This document shows positions 1 to 9,012 of a stretch of DNA of 26,548 nt, piece by piece. This DNA comes from JBBDIM01 sp040880405 (lineage in GTDB: Bacteria; Planctomycetota; Planctomycetia; Pirellulales; Pirellulaceae). The notes below the pieces were generated by a model. That model was not told the origin of the DNA and searched no databases. It was given only the letters and a program-made list of their open reading frames with translations. The position numbers and the translations under genes were made by a program. The number at the start of each line of letters is the position of its first letter. Position 1 is the stretch's first letter. The stretch covers positions 1 to 26,548 of the forward strand of contig JBBDIM010000105.1 of assembly GCA_040880405.1 (NCBI GenBank), written 5' to 3'.

Positions 1-1550
1 GGGTAATCCATCCGGAGGTGGACCCCGCGGGACTCTTGCCGCTCCAAGGCCGCCTGGGCCATGACATCGGCCACGAGCAGCATGTTCTGCAGTTCCCAGC
101 CGTCTGGCTTATCAAACTGCTGGGCGAGGACGTAGGTGCTCCAAGCCTCGAACCCCTCGATCGCCTCGTGCAAGCCGGTTTCGGTGCGACGAACGCCGAC
201 GTTCCGCCACATCAGGCTTTTGAGTGAATTGCGAATATCGGCCAGGTCTAACGGCATTCCACGCGGAATCTTCTCCTGGCGAATTCCGAGGGCCTCGAAA
301 CGATCCGGCATCTCCAAGGCCGCCTGAGATGTCCCTTGGCCGACCCGTTTGCCATACACAAGCCCTTCGAGCAGGCTGTTCGAGGCCAATCGATTCGCCC
401 CGTGCAGCCCGCTCGAGGTTACCTCCCCGGCGGCCCACAGGTTGGGCAGCGTGGTTTGGCCCTGCATATCGACAGTAATTCCGCCAATCATGTAATGGGC
501 ACCTGGCCGAACCGGGATCCGATCCACCGTGATATCGATCGCGAACTTGGCGCAGGCCTGGCGAATGCCGGGGAACCGCGTCATCACGAATTTCGCGTCC
601 ATGTGCCGCAGGCTCAGATAGACGTTGGGGTGCCGGGTCACTTCCATCTGCGAGACGATCGCCTTCGAGACGATGTCTCGCGGGGCCAACTCTCCGCGGG
701 GATCGTAGTCGGTCATGAACCGGTGACCGTTTTTATCGATCAGGTGCCCTCCTTCGCCTCGGATCGCCTCGGTTATCAAGCTGCGGCTACTGCCGGCGAT
801 GTAGAGGACGGTCGGATGGAACTGCATGAACTCCATGTCGCGGACTTCGGCTCCGGCTCTCAGGGCCATCGCCAAGCCATCGCCGGTGGCGACCTTCGGG
901 TTGGTCGACTCACGATAGATTTGCCCCACGCCGCCGGTGCATAAAATGGTTTGCTTGGCCCAGATCAAGGTTCGGCCATGTTTCTCGTCGGATGCCATTG
1001 CCCCGCGGCAAACCCCATCGTGGGTGATCAGGTCGAGCGTGAACTCGTTTTGCCAAATCTGGATGTTCTCCCGCGAGCGGACCTTGGCGACCATCGCGCG
1101 GATCACTTCCTTGCCGGTGGCGTCTCCCAAGGCGTGGACAATCCGGTCGTGGCCATGTCCACCCTCTTTGGTCAGGGCTAGTTCCCCTTCAATGCGGTCG
1201 AACTCGGTACCCCACCGGATCAATTCCTGAATACACTCTGGGCCTTCCTTGATCACCATCTCGACCACTGCCGGATCACATAGCAGACCGCCAGCGGTCA
1301 AGGTGTCGGTAACGTGGTCTTCAAAGCGGTCGCCGGTATGCATCACACTCGCGATGCCACCCTGGGCGTAATTCGAGTTCGACTCGATGACCGATTCCTT
1401 GGAGACAATCAACACCGAAAGCCGGGGATCAACCTCCATCGCCGCCCTTAGCCCGGCGATTCCGCCTCCGATAATCAGGACGTCGGTAAAGGAGTGGGAG
1501 ACCCTCTTCGGATCGAAGGGAACTAGATAACGGACAGGCGAGGGTGTCAT
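1..1550 (-). CDS. nadB: L-aspartate oxidase (NadB), C-terminus cut by window edge
   Basis: FAD-dependent enzyme that oxidises L-aspartate to iminoaspartate, the first step of de novo NAD synthesis in the cytoplasm. Seen: 516 residues from an ATG at 1550 read open to base 1. A dinucleotide-binding motif GGGIAGL lies at residues 28-34. The family signatures SNYAQGGIA, EFMQFHPT and HGANRLASNSLLEGLVYG follow in order, and the start of the C-terminal helical domain is present. The usual length is about 530-550 residues, so only a short C-terminal piece is missing. An in-frame TAA sits just upstream of the ATG, which fixes the start; no clear Shine-Dalgarno is visible. It lies 131 nt downstream of the large membrane-protein gene on the same strand. 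Succinate dehydrogenase or fumarate reductase flavoprotein is the related alternative; the short N-terminus and the HGANRLASNSLLEG form favour NadB. Confidence 0.93.
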   Translation of the reverse strand, partial: MTPSPVRYLVPFDPKRVSHSFTDVLIIGGGIAGLRAAMEVDPRLSVLIVSKESVIESNSNYAQGGIASVMHTGDRFEDHVTDTLTAGGLLCDPAVVEMVIKEGPECIQELIRWGTEFDRIEGELALTKEGGHGHDRIVHALGDATGKEVIRAMVAKVRSRENIQIWQNEFTLDLITHDGVCRGAMASDEKHGRTLIWAKQTILCTGGVGQIYRESTNPKVATGDGLAMALRAGAEVRDMEFMQFHPTVLYIAGSSRSLITEAIRGEGGHLIDKNGHRFMTDYDPRGELAPRDIVSKAIVSQMEVTRHPNVYLSLRHMDAKFVMTRFPGIRQACAKFAIDITVDRIPVRPGAHYMIGGITVDMQGQTTLPNLWAAGEVTSSGLHGANRLASNSLLEGLVYGKRVGQGTSQAALEMPDRFEALGIRQEKIPRGMPLDLADIRNSLKSLMWRNVGVRRTETGLHEAIEGFEAWSTYVLAQQFDKPDGWELQNMLLVADVMAQAALERQESRGVHLRMDY

Positions 1551-1681
1551 TCGGATTTAGGTTGGACTGGGATAGGGAAGGGCAGGGGGAGAGCCTCAGA
1601 GGAGCAATCACATTGGGCTCGCCGTTGATCCGCGAAGGGGATGCCTTCGCAACTCCCCCCTATTTTGCCAAATTTCCCGCT

Positions 1682-4600
1682 CTAGCGCGAGCCCCCTTTG
1701 AGATACGCGCGATATTGCTCGATGAAGGACGACGGCGGTTGGGAACGCTGCGTGTCTCCGGAGCCGCCGCTGCTTTGTCGACTCGACTCGATTTGACGCA
1801 CTCGGTCGTCGCCACGCGATAGTCCAAGGCTCCGCAACGCGTCGTCCAGTTCCTGCTTCGCCGCGGGAGACTCACCGGTTTGGGCCGCGTCCCGCATCGA
1901 CTGCCAGCGATTAACGAACTGTTTGAACTCATCGGGTGACCAGCCCAATTCATCCAGCAGTTCCTGATCGGGCTGATCCTGTTGATGCTTGAGTTCTTCG
2001 AGCATCATCTCGGTCGCCTTGCGGGAGTACTCCAGATTGGCCGCTTCGGCCCCTGGCTCATCGCGAGGCATGTTGGGATCGACCGGGCCTTGAGGGCCTT
2101 CCACGCCACCTCCGGTCGGTTGACCGGTGCCGCCACGACCCGCATCCGAGGCCTCTTGGCTGGGATCGCGGGATTGATCGGCCATCGGGCCTTCCGGCGA
2201 TTCTTCCGAACCGGATTGTCCCGGAGCGGTGTCGGTTCCTTCTCCCATCTTGTCCTGGCCGGAGACCCCGGTTTGGCTGTCAGATTCAGGGCCTTGGCCC
2301 CCTTTTTCGCTCAGTTCGCCTTCTCCTTCTTGCTGGGCGGCACCCGCTCCCTCGTCACCGGCGCTGGTGGAACCGGCGCTGTCGTTGCCGGCCTGTTTGG
2401 CACCTTGGCCACCACCTTGCTTACCACCGCCTGATTCCTCGCCGCCGGTATCCCCTTCGGAATCGGAAGTCTGCTCGCTCACCGATTGGCTGGGGGCTTC
2501 ATCTTCTGCCCCCATGGGGTCTTTCTCGCTTTGCTCGCCATTGTTCTCCCGAGGCCGGTTGGCCTCGTCCGGCAAGGAGGCAGGATTGCCGTTTTCACTG
2601 TTTTCGCTGGCAGGTTGGCCCGCTCCGGAGTCATTGTTGTCCGCAGAACCGCCGACATCCCCTTCCCGTTGTTCCGGCACATGCATGCTCGGATCGTCGT
2701 CGCGCTCGACGCCACCCTCGCTACCGGAACCGCCCGCTTCGTCGCTGCCGATATCGCGGGCCTCCCCCTCGCTGACTTTTTGGTCATTGGACCGCTCGGC
2801 CTCGCCACCCATTTCGGGTTTTTGACCCTCGGCACCTGACTGATCCGGCCGTGATCCATCCCCCGCTCCTTGTGGGCCATCGGGCCGATTCTGTGGCAGA
2901 CGCTCGGCATCGTTGGAAGAGGGATCGCCTTCCGTTTGTGGTTGCCGCTGATCCTGGGCGTCCGGCTTAACCTCTGGCCGGGCACCTTCGCCGGCGTCCT
3001 GGGTCGCATCTCCGGAAGCCTGATCGCCGCCGCCGCTGCTACCACTGTCGTCTCCAGCGGCGTCTGGGTTGGCTCGATCCTCCGACTTGGGAGGCTGCTT
3101 GTTTTGTTGCTCCTTCAGGAAATCCTGAATCTTCTCGAACGCGTCGCCATCCTGCGAACCATCGCTATTGATCGGCTGGTCGCGACGCTCGACTTTGGAA
3201 TTCTCATTGGGCGCGGCGTCCCCTTCCTGAAGTTCCCCGCCACCTTCACCGGTGCCCGGCTTACCGGTCGAGCGGCCCGCTTGGCCCCCTCGTTGATCGC
3301 TCTGTTCGTCACGCTTCTCGCTTGGATCGGAAGGTTGGTTTCCGCCGGCTCCTTCGGCCCCGGCTTCCTGATCTTGCTCGCCAGCGCCACCCGCTTGGCC
3401 CGCCTGATCCCCACTCCCATCTTGCCCTTCCTGCGGCTCGTCCGCCTGTTGGCCCATGCCACCTTCTTGTTCCTGGCCTCCCTCGCCTTGCTCGGGCTGC
3501 CGCGGTTCACCTTCTTGATTGTCGCCTCCCTCTTGGCGACCACCATCCTCTTTCATCTCCTGATCCGCCTGGCCACCCTCATCTTGCTGATCCTGGGGCT
3601 GACCCTCCTCGGATTGTTGGTCCGCGCCGCCTGGCTGTTGCTGGGGATCGTTCGCGTCCGGCTCCTGGCCGGCACCCTTGTCTTGCGGATCACCCTCTTG
3701 CGGATCACCTTCCTTCGGATCACCGTCTTGCGGAGGATTGTCTGCTTCGGCACCTTGCGGATCGTTCGCCCTTTCGGGGGCATTTTCGGCTGAGCCGACC
3801 GGCTCGACGATTCGGATTTCCAGAACCTCGCTGGTCGTGATGTTCGGTTGTCGTTGTCCCCGATGATCCGCCTTGTCGTCCTGGACTTCACCTTGCAGGT
3901 GAATCACCTGCCCCGGTTTCAGTTCCAAGTCGCGGGGCGAGAACGTCCACCGCTGGATCACCTGACCCGAGCGGGACTCGTCTAGCAATTTTTGCTCAAA
4001 CAGCGTCGTGCCATCCCGCTTCCCTCGGACGATGATTCGACTCACCGAATAGTCGGGGTCGATTGCTCGGAAGGTAATCGGCAAGGTTTGATTCGCCGGA
4101 ACCTCAACCGGATTCGCGTTCGGCGAGGTGATCTCGATTTCCGGCGGCAGGTCGCGAATGACATCGATGTCGTACAGCACTGGGTGCGGATTCAGGGCCT
4201 CGTCCGTGGTCCGGAACCTAACCTGGTAATGGCGGTATTTGCCTGCCGTGCCTGCCGTGTTGAGGACGAGCGGAAACGTTGCCTTGGCTTGGCTCGGATC
4301 CTCTCCGTCGATGGTCAACGGGACCGTCTGGTGGTAAGACTGTTCGTCCTTGTGTCGCGGATCGAACTCTAGATAGGCCTTGTGAATTGGGTGATTCGCC
4401 TTGGCGGTGATCGTTACCAGGGTGTTTTCCAGGGCCCGGATATGCCCATCGCCGGTCTGCGTGCGTGATTCGTCGCCGGTGTACGCGGGGTACTTGTAGC
4501 GAACCGTGGCGACATCAATGGTAGGTGCCTCCAAGGCCCGCACCTGGTACTTCCTGGTTTCGGCATCCCCGGCGGTCACGCGGTAACTCAGGTTTTGCTG

Positions 4601-5437
4601 AATCCCCTGAGAGCCGGTCGAGAGGTTTGCTTCGTAGTGAATTCCATCGCTGCCAGGTTCCAAGACCAACGGCTGGTTGACGATTTGCTGATCCTCAGTC
4701 GTGTAGTAGAGCGTGACCGTGTCGTCGCCTGAGAGGTTGTACGCTTTGACCGAGACGAACAACATTTGTCCCTGGTAGATGTCGGCATCACCAGGGTTCA
4801 CCTCTTCAATCGTTACTCGCGAGGGACGCGCCAGATCGGCCCAAGGGGCGATCACCCGCATCGCGGTTTGCATCGGGTCCTTCGGCGAGATGATTTTGTA
4901 GAATCCAAACACGATGGCCAAAAACGCGAGCACATAACCCAGGCGGATCGCCTTGGAGTAGTCAACGATGTGGTCGATGGGGATATTCGCTAAACCGGTC
5001 TCGGCTTGAGTACGTACCGCTTGCAGCACCGCCTTATGAACCTGTTTCTCCTCACGGCTGAGGAACATGAAGTTCATCAGGCTGTTCTTCAGTTCCGGTT
5101 GCCCCTGCTCGATCACTCGCGCGGCATACATCGGGTTGATGGAGTGAAAAAGCAGTGGCGCAACGTAGCGGTAGAGAAACCATCCACCCCCGGCGAGAAA
5201 CATGAGCAAGGCCGCAAGCCGCGCGGTAAACCCCAGTCCGATGACCCAGTGATCGACAAGGGTCAGCACCAGCAAGAGCGAGATGGATGCGGACGCGAAG
5301 ATCAACAGACCGGTAGCCAACTCCGCCAGTTTGACCCGGCGGCGGGTTTGGTTGATCGTGCGACGAATCCCGACATCCAGATCGGCCATCGTGGTCGGTC
5401 GCGCGGAACTTGCGGAAGAGCTTACGTCGGTTGCCAT
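1682..5437 (-). CDS. Giant membrane-anchored protein with long acidic Q/E/G-rich linker (DUF4175-like)
   Basis: Function unknown. Seen: 1251 residues. The N-terminus has three hydrophobic segments at about residues 38-62, 70-92 and 165-183. These are followed by a beta-rich region (about 205-545) with Ig-like strands and motifs such as VRYKYPAYTG. Then come about 590 residues of low-complexity Gln, Glu, Gly, Asp, Ser and Pro (about 545-1130), and a compact C-terminal helical domain (about 1135-1220) containing LDELGWSPDEFKQFVNRW. The arrangement matches the large DUF4175-type proteins of planctomycetes, which in other genomes often lie near MoxR ATPase and BatA-like genes; neither is within this window. 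The globular part probably faces the periplasm. A 15-bp tandem repeat lies inside the linker. The start at 5437 has only a weak upstream purine stretch, and Met17 is an alternative. The gene is intact. Confidence 0.85.
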   Translation of the reverse strand: MATDVSSSASSARPTTMADLDVGIRRTINQTRRRVKLAELATGLLIFASASISLLLVLTLVDHWVIGLGFTARLAALLMFLAGGGWFLYRYVAPLLFHSINPMYAARVIEQGQPELKNSLMNFMFLSREEKQVHKAVLQAVRTQAETGLANIPIDHIVDYSKAIRLGYVLAFLAIVFGFYKIISPKDPMQTAMRVIAPWADLARPSRVTIEEVNPGDADIYQGQMLFVSVKAYNLSGDDTVTLYYTTEDQQIVNQPLVLEPGSDGIHYEANLSTGSQGIQQNLSYRVTAGDAETRKYQVRALEAPTIDVATVRYKYPAYTGDESRTQTGDGHIRALENTLVTITAKANHPIHKAYLEFDPRHKDEQSYHQTVPLTIDGEDPSQAKATFPLVLNTAGTAGKYRHYQVRFRTTDEALNPHPVLYDIDVIRDLPPEIEITSPNANPVEVPANQTLPITFRAIDPDYSVSRIIVRGKRDGTTLFEQKLLDESRSGQVIQRWTFSPRDLELKPGQVIHLQGEVQDDKADHRGQRQPNITTSEVLEIRIVEPVGSAENAPERANDPQGAEADNPPQDGDPKEGDPQEGDPQDKGAGQEPDANDPQQQPGGADQQSEEGQPQDQQDEGGQADQEMKEDGGRQEGGDNQEGEPRQPEQGEGGQEQEGGMGQQADEPQEGQDGSGDQAGQAGGAGEQDQEAGAEGAGGNQPSDPSEKRDEQSDQRGGQAGRSTGKPGTGEGGGELQEGDAAPNENSKVERRDQPINSDGSQDGDAFEKIQDFLKEQQNKQPPKSEDRANPDAAGDDSGSSGGGDQASGDATQDAGEGARPEVKPDAQDQRQPQTEGDPSSNDAERLPQNRPDGPQGAGDGSRPDQSGAEGQKPEMGGEAERSNDQKVSEGEARDIGSDEAGGSGSEGGVERDDDPSMHVPEQREGDVGGSADNNDSGAGQPASENSENGNPASLPDEANRPRENNGEQSEKDPMGAEDEAPSQSVSEQTSDSEGDTGGEESGGGKQGGGQGAKQAGNDSAGSTSAGDEGAGAAQQEGEGELSEKGGQGPESDSQTGVSGQDKMGEGTDTAPGQSGSEESPEGPMADQSRDPSQEASDAGRGGTGQPTGGGVEGPQGPVDPNMPRDEPGAEAANLEYSRKATEMMLEELKHQQDQPDQELLDELGWSPDEFKQFVNRWQSMRDAAQTGESPAAKQELDDALRSLGLSRGDDRVRQIESSRQSSGGSGDTQRSQPPSSFIEQYRAYLKGGSR
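3681..3733 (-). repeat. 15-bp minisatellite inside the acidic linker
   Basis: Three and a half tandem copies of a 15-bp unit (3681-3695, 3696-3710, 3711-3725, partial 3726-3733), reading on the plus strand as TCTTGCGGATCACCC with few changes. On the coding strand each copy gives GDP plus an acidic/Gln pair (QEGDP or KEGDP). It keeps the frame of the surrounding gene and is a likely site of slippage-driven length change. Confidence 0.85.
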
Positions 5438-5763
5438 CGCGTCAGATCCCGAGGGAAAACGGGGTTCCCATCCAGTCGTTTTCGGCCACTGCGTATCGGT
5501 GGAAAGCCGTTGCTAGGCGGAATGAGGGGGACACCCGGTGAAACATCCGTTTTAATACAATGCGGGGGTTATCTCATTATAGGCGATTCGGGGCATCCCG
5601 TGCCGGAAATTACCGCATATTCCGTGGAAACGGTTGGCCCAAGTCGAGAGGTTGGGCGGTATATTCCGGAGAAGTATTTCAGCGGAACGAGGTGAATGCG
5701 GGGACTCTTTCCGGAAACCGATGCCTGCTGAGAGATTCCGCCTCTATTGGGTGGGTGGGCCGT
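5438..5763. other. Gene-free spacer upstream of the large membrane protein
   Basis: No convincing coding sequence is seen on either strand. On the minus strand, TATAAT at 5581-5576, about 140 nt before the membrane-protein start, could be a -10 box, but I see no matching -35 at normal spacing. The 11-mer AATTACCGCAT at about 5607 recurs in reverse orientation near 7436; significance unknown. Confidence 0.4.
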
Positions 5764-7227
5764 TTAACGCGGTATCCGTCGCGCTCGGGCCTCGGCGTAG
5801 TACTGCCGCAACTCGATCTCTTCGGCAATCGAGAGCTTGCTCCCGTCGGTGTACACCTCATCCACATTGGTCAGACGCCGCAGGTGCGGCAGGTCTTCGC
5901 TGGAGATCGGCGTGTTGAACAGCGCGACCCCACGCAGCCTCGGTAACCCTGCCAGCAGGGCCAGGTTTTCACCACGAACTTGGGTATCGCTCAGATCGAT
6001 CCATTCCAAGTCCTTGAGTTGCGCCAAGTGCTTGAGCCCCTCGCCATCGACCTTGGTCTTGTTGAGGTGTACCTCGCGGAGGGTTTCCATCGTCCGCAGT
6101 CCTGACAGCCCCTCGGAGGTGACCGCCGTTTCGTTCAGGCAAAGGATGTGTAGGTCGCGTAGATGGGCCAGGTGGCGGAGACTCTGGTCCGAGATCGAGG
6201 CCCCGGACAGGTTGAGCGAATTCAGGTGCGGAAAGCAGCCCAACTGGGCGAGGAACTTCTCGCCTGCACCGGTGTAGCTGACATCCAGCTCTCGTAGTTG
6301 ATCGTTCGGGGCCTCCCATTTCCAAGAGTTATCCTGGAGCAGCGAGCGAGAAACCGACAAGGTATGGAGGTTCGGCATGGCTGCCAACTGGGAAAATCCC
6401 TCCATCGTCATCGCGTTCCCCTCGATCGTCAAACGCTTGAGCCCGGTGATCTTGGCCACCTCGCCCGCGATCCGATCATCAATCGTTTTGCCCCGCAGGC
6501 TGAGCTCCGCGAGGCTGGCGAAATCGCCTGGACGCAGGTCCCAGCTATCGGACAGGTCGGCATTGATGATGTTTAATTCGGTCAGACGGGGCAGGCGTTT
6601 AAGGTATTGGATCGAATCAGTGGAGATCTTGAGATCCTCCAACTCGATCTGTTCGAGCGATTGCAGCTCTTCCAAATACCAAACGCCATGGTCGGTGACC
6701 TTCGATTTGGAGACGACCAACGCCTTCAAGAGCGGTAACTCGGCGACGTTCGACATCCCCGAATCGTCTAGGCTGTTATGCAGTTGCAGTTCGCGGAGCT
6801 GGGAAAGTTGCCGCAGGACATCCGTGACCGCCGGAAGGGTGGGGGTATCGTGCAGCGAGAGGAGTTTGATCTCCGGTAATTCCAACAGCAGATGCCACTT
6901 GGTTTGGTCTAGCTTCGAACCATCGACTCGGATGCAACCATGCTCTCGCCATTGCATCAGCTCGTCGCTGAGGGCCGCGCCATATCCGAACAGGCAGCCG
7001 TTTTCCTCTAAGGTATGCACCACCTGTTGCAGCTCGCGCGGCATGTCGGACGAAGGGAGCTCAAACTCAGGTGGAACCGGGGCAGGCGCTTGCCCCTGGG
7101 CCAAGCGAAGACCTGTGAACAGGCAGCAGAGGGCGAGAGCCAGACGAAAGCCACCACGCTTCGTGGTGAAACCACTTGGCGAAAGGGAGGCCGTTGGCAG
7201 AAACCGATCAGTCGAAAATCCACCCAT
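5764..7227 (-). CDS. Exported leucine-rich-repeat protein, paralogue 1
   Basis: Probably a periplasmic or surface protein-interaction protein; its partner is unknown. Seen: 487 residues from ATG at 7227. A basic leader precedes a hydrophobic stretch (about residues 26-45, LALALCCLFTGLRLAQGQA), consistent with a signal peptide with an unusually long n-region. The rest is a chain of about 24-residue LRR units (for example HLAHLRDLHILCLNETAVTS) through to a short C-terminal tail. A GGAGG at 7238-7234 lies 6 nt before this ATG and only 3 nt before a GTG at 7230, so the ATG is preferred. The neighbouring upstream gene encodes a similar LRR protein on the same strand with a 269-nt spacer, suggesting an old tandem duplication. 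No catalytic domain is visible. Confidence 0.85.
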   Translation of the reverse strand: MGGFSTDRFLPTASLSPSGFTTKRGGFRLALALCCLFTGLRLAQGQAPAPVPPEFELPSSDMPRELQQVVHTLEENGCLFGYGAALSDELMQWREHGCIRVDGSKLDQTKWHLLLELPEIKLLSLHDTPTLPAVTDVLRQLSQLRELQLHNSLDDSGMSNVAELPLLKALVVSKSKVTDHGVWYLEELQSLEQIELEDLKISTDSIQYLKRLPRLTELNIINADLSDSWDLRPGDFASLAELSLRGKTIDDRIAGEVAKITGLKRLTIEGNAMTMEGFSQLAAMPNLHTLSVSRSLLQDNSWKWEAPNDQLRELDVSYTGAGEKFLAQLGCFPHLNSLNLSGASISDQSLRHLAHLRDLHILCLNETAVTSEGLSGLRTMETLREVHLNKTKVDGEGLKHLAQLKDLEWIDLSDTQVRGENLALLAGLPRLRGVALFNTPISSEDLPHLRRLTNVDEVYTDGSKLSIAEEIELRQYYAEARARRIPR

Positions 7228-7320
7228 CACCTACCTCCTGTGCCCCCAGTTGGTTTGACCGAAACATGGTCAGGACCAAGTGCCATCCTGGAAATCAAAG
7301 CTTCATAGCGTCCTTAGGCG

Positions 7321-7367
7321 TCAGGCCAAAATAGGAAGAGACTTACCCTCCCAGCGGTGTGGCCTGA
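7321..7367. repeat. 8-bp inverted repeat between the LRR genes
   Basis: TCAGGCCA (7321-7328) and TGGCCTGA (7360-7367) are perfect inverted arms separated by 31 nt, in the spacer between the two LRR genes. There is no T-run next to it, so it is not a typical terminator. Role unknown. Confidence 0.4.
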
Positions 7368-7499
7368 GCCCTATTGAATGGCAAGCGGCGCAAATTAGCA
7401 AGGTCGGCTTTTCCGATTAGGCCAAAAAATACCCCACATGCGGTAATTTTACGATCGCTCGCTGGTTGGGCAAGGCTCCGAGGTCTCTCCCCGCGGCGA

Positions 7500-8579
7500 T
7501 TACGGATTGCCAAGCGAGGTAATGATCCGCAATTTCGGCAGTCGGGCGTTCAAGGCCTCGATCCCTTCCTTGGTTACTTTGGTGCCGCGGACATGGAGAC
7601 TGCTGAGGTTGGTGGAGTCTTTCAGGTGAGCCAGCCCTTCGTCGGTCACGTCCGTTTGGTTGAGCTCCAAATATTGCAGCTTGGGCAACTTGGCCAACAC
7701 CGCCAGCCCCTCGTCGCCAATATTCGAGTTCGACAACCGGGCGTTATTGAGTTGCTCCAGCGAGGCCAAATGAACCAGCCCCTCGGTGGCGAACTGGCTG
7801 TTGTAGATATTCAAGACGGAGAGTTGGCGCAGGTTTCCCAGCGCCTCTAAATCCTTCTCCGAGGCCTCTAAGTTGCTGACCGATAAGGTGCGGAGATCGA
7901 CCATCGAACTGATTTCCGAGATCACGTTCCCACTTAGTTTCGGTCCGCCGATGTTCAGCGAAGTCAGCTTCGTGAGCTTGCCCAAACCGGTCAGCGTCGC
8001 CGGCTGTGACCCGCTCAGGTTGATGTTCAAGCCTTGCAGGCTGGGGAGGCTGGCCAGATTGGAAAACAACGACTCGTCCACCTCGCTTATTTGCTGCAAG
8101 GTCAACTGCTCCAGGTGAACCAGTTCTTCCAGGTGCCAAAGGCCGGCGCTGGTTAGGTTTTTGGCCGTGAGGTTGAGTGTCCGGAGTTCGGAAAACTCGA
8201 CCAAATGCGTGATGTCTTCGTCCTCGATCGCCGTGTACAGGTACAGGTGTTGAAGTTCCCCCATTTGCGAAATCGAACGCCACGCCTCCGGGCTAAGCTG
8301 AAACGAACCGCCGAGCCACAACCGTTCCACGTTGGGGATTAGCTCCAAATTGCCTAGGTTCTCCGGGGTTGCCTTGGTCGCGTAGCAGTTGACGTGAAAG
8401 GCGACCCCGCCGTTGGAGCTTTGGAAGAAGTTAACATTCGCGCCGTTGCGCTGCAGGGCCTCGATCGCCGCCCGGGCCGAGGGGGAGAGGTCTTCCGGCA
8501 GGTTGCCAAAAGCGGCTGGCACCCAAGCCAAGACGGCCAAGATTCCCGCCAAGGCCGTCGCCATGTATGCTTTGCCCAT
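7500..8579 (-). CDS. Exported leucine-rich-repeat protein, paralogue 2
   Basis: A likely secreted LRR protein of unknown partner. Seen: 359 residues. A clear signal peptide spans about residues 1-25 (MATALAGILAVLAWVPAAFG core). A short N-terminal region (EALQRNGANVNFF) resembles the region ahead of the repeats in the neighbouring LRR protein. About ten LRR units follow to the C-terminus, with the consensus seen in YLELNQTDVTDEGLAHL. The start at 8579 follows the signal-peptide fit; Met6 is also possible, and the Shine-Dalgarno is weak. It is transcribed in the same direction as paralogue 1 and upstream of it. The promoter region lies in the stretch interrupted by the assembly gap, so upstream signals should be read with care. 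Confidence 0.85.
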   Translation of the reverse strand: MGKAYMATALAGILAVLAWVPAAFGNLPEDLSPSARAAIEALQRNGANVNFFQSSNGGVAFHVNCYATKATPENLGNLELIPNVERLWLGGSFQLSPEAWRSISQMGELQHLYLYTAIEDEDITHLVEFSELRTLNLTAKNLTSAGLWHLEELVHLEQLTLQQISEVDESLFSNLASLPSLQGLNINLSGSQPATLTGLGKLTKLTSLNIGGPKLSGNVISEISSMVDLRTLSVSNLEASEKDLEALGNLRQLSVLNIYNSQFATEGLVHLASLEQLNNARLSNSNIGDEGLAVLAKLPKLQYLELNQTDVTDEGLAHLKDSTNLSSLHVRGTKVTKEGIEALNARLPKLRIITSLGNP

Positions 8580-8633
8580 CAGTCAAAATTCCCTAAGGTG
8601 AAGTGGGGCGATTTGCGATTTATTCATTTAACC

Positions 8634-8688
8634 AGACCATACATTGTAGCAACCGTCAATCAAATCCCGCCTCGTTTATCCGTCGCGC
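8634..8688. repeat. 55-bp sequence repeated across the gap, left copy
   Basis: Bases from AGACCATACATTG to CCGTCGCGC are identical to those at 8789-8843. The copy ends exactly at the first N. This is the pattern left when two contigs sharing an end overlap are joined with Ns, so it is most likely an assembly artefact and not a biological repeat. Confidence 0.9.
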
Positions 8689-8788
8689 NNNNNNNNNNNN
8701 NNNNNNNNNNNNNNNNNNNNNNNNNNNNNNNNNNNNNNNNNNNNNNNNNNNNNNNNNNNNNNNNNNNNNNNNNNNNNNNNNNNNNNNN
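8689..8788. other. Assembly gap of 100 N
   Basis: A run of exactly 100 undefined bases, the conventional placeholder for a gap of unknown size. Any protein reading across it is meaningless. Confidence 0.99.
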
Positions 8789-8843
8789 AGACCATACATT
8801 GTAGCAACCGTCAATCAAATCCCGCCTCGTTTATCCGTCGCGC
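8789..8843. repeat. 55-bp sequence repeated across the gap, right copy
   Basis: Identical to 8634-8688 and begins exactly at the first base after the Ns. Together the copies indicate a 55-base contig-end overlap. Confidence 0.9.
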
Positions 8844-8898
8844 ATCACATTCCAGGCAGTACGGGCCCCCTGAAGGGTGGCCGCGGTTCGCCCTGTAC

Positions 8899-8923
8899 GT
8901 AGCCACGCTGGCGCACAGCGTGG
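8899..8923. repeat. GTAGCCACG palindromic repeat, unit 1
   Basis: GTAGCCACGCTGGCGCACAG followed by CGTGG. CCACGCTG and CAGCGTGG pair around a short loop. It belongs to a short extragenic palindrome family with two further units nearby. Confidence 0.8.
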
Positions 8924-8937
8924 AGGAGGCCTCACCT

Positions 8938-8963
8938 GTAGCCACGTTCGCGTAGAACGTGGG
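8938..8963. repeat. GTAGCCACG palindromic repeat, unit 2
   Basis: Begins GTAGCCACGTTCGCG and ends GAACGTGGG, so CCACGTTC pairs with GAACGTGG. The stem differs in sequence from unit 1 but both sides changed together, so pairing is kept. Confidence 0.8.
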
Positions 8964-9012
8964 TGAAGTGCGAGTGCGGTTCGCACACAAGGCCAAGCCG
9001 GTTAGCACTTCC

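Noticed and set aside
336..944. Plus-strand 202-residue frame
   Set aside because: Antisense to nadB, whose FAD-binding and substrate motifs are unambiguous.
2870..3793. Plus-strand 307-residue Leu/Ile/Arg-rich frame
   Set aside because: It is the antisense of the acidic low-complexity linker; Glu/Gln/Asp codons read backwards give Leu-rich sequence. No ribosome site or domain.
8394..8902. Frames reading through the N run
   Set aside because: They include undefined residues and the artefactual 55-base duplication.
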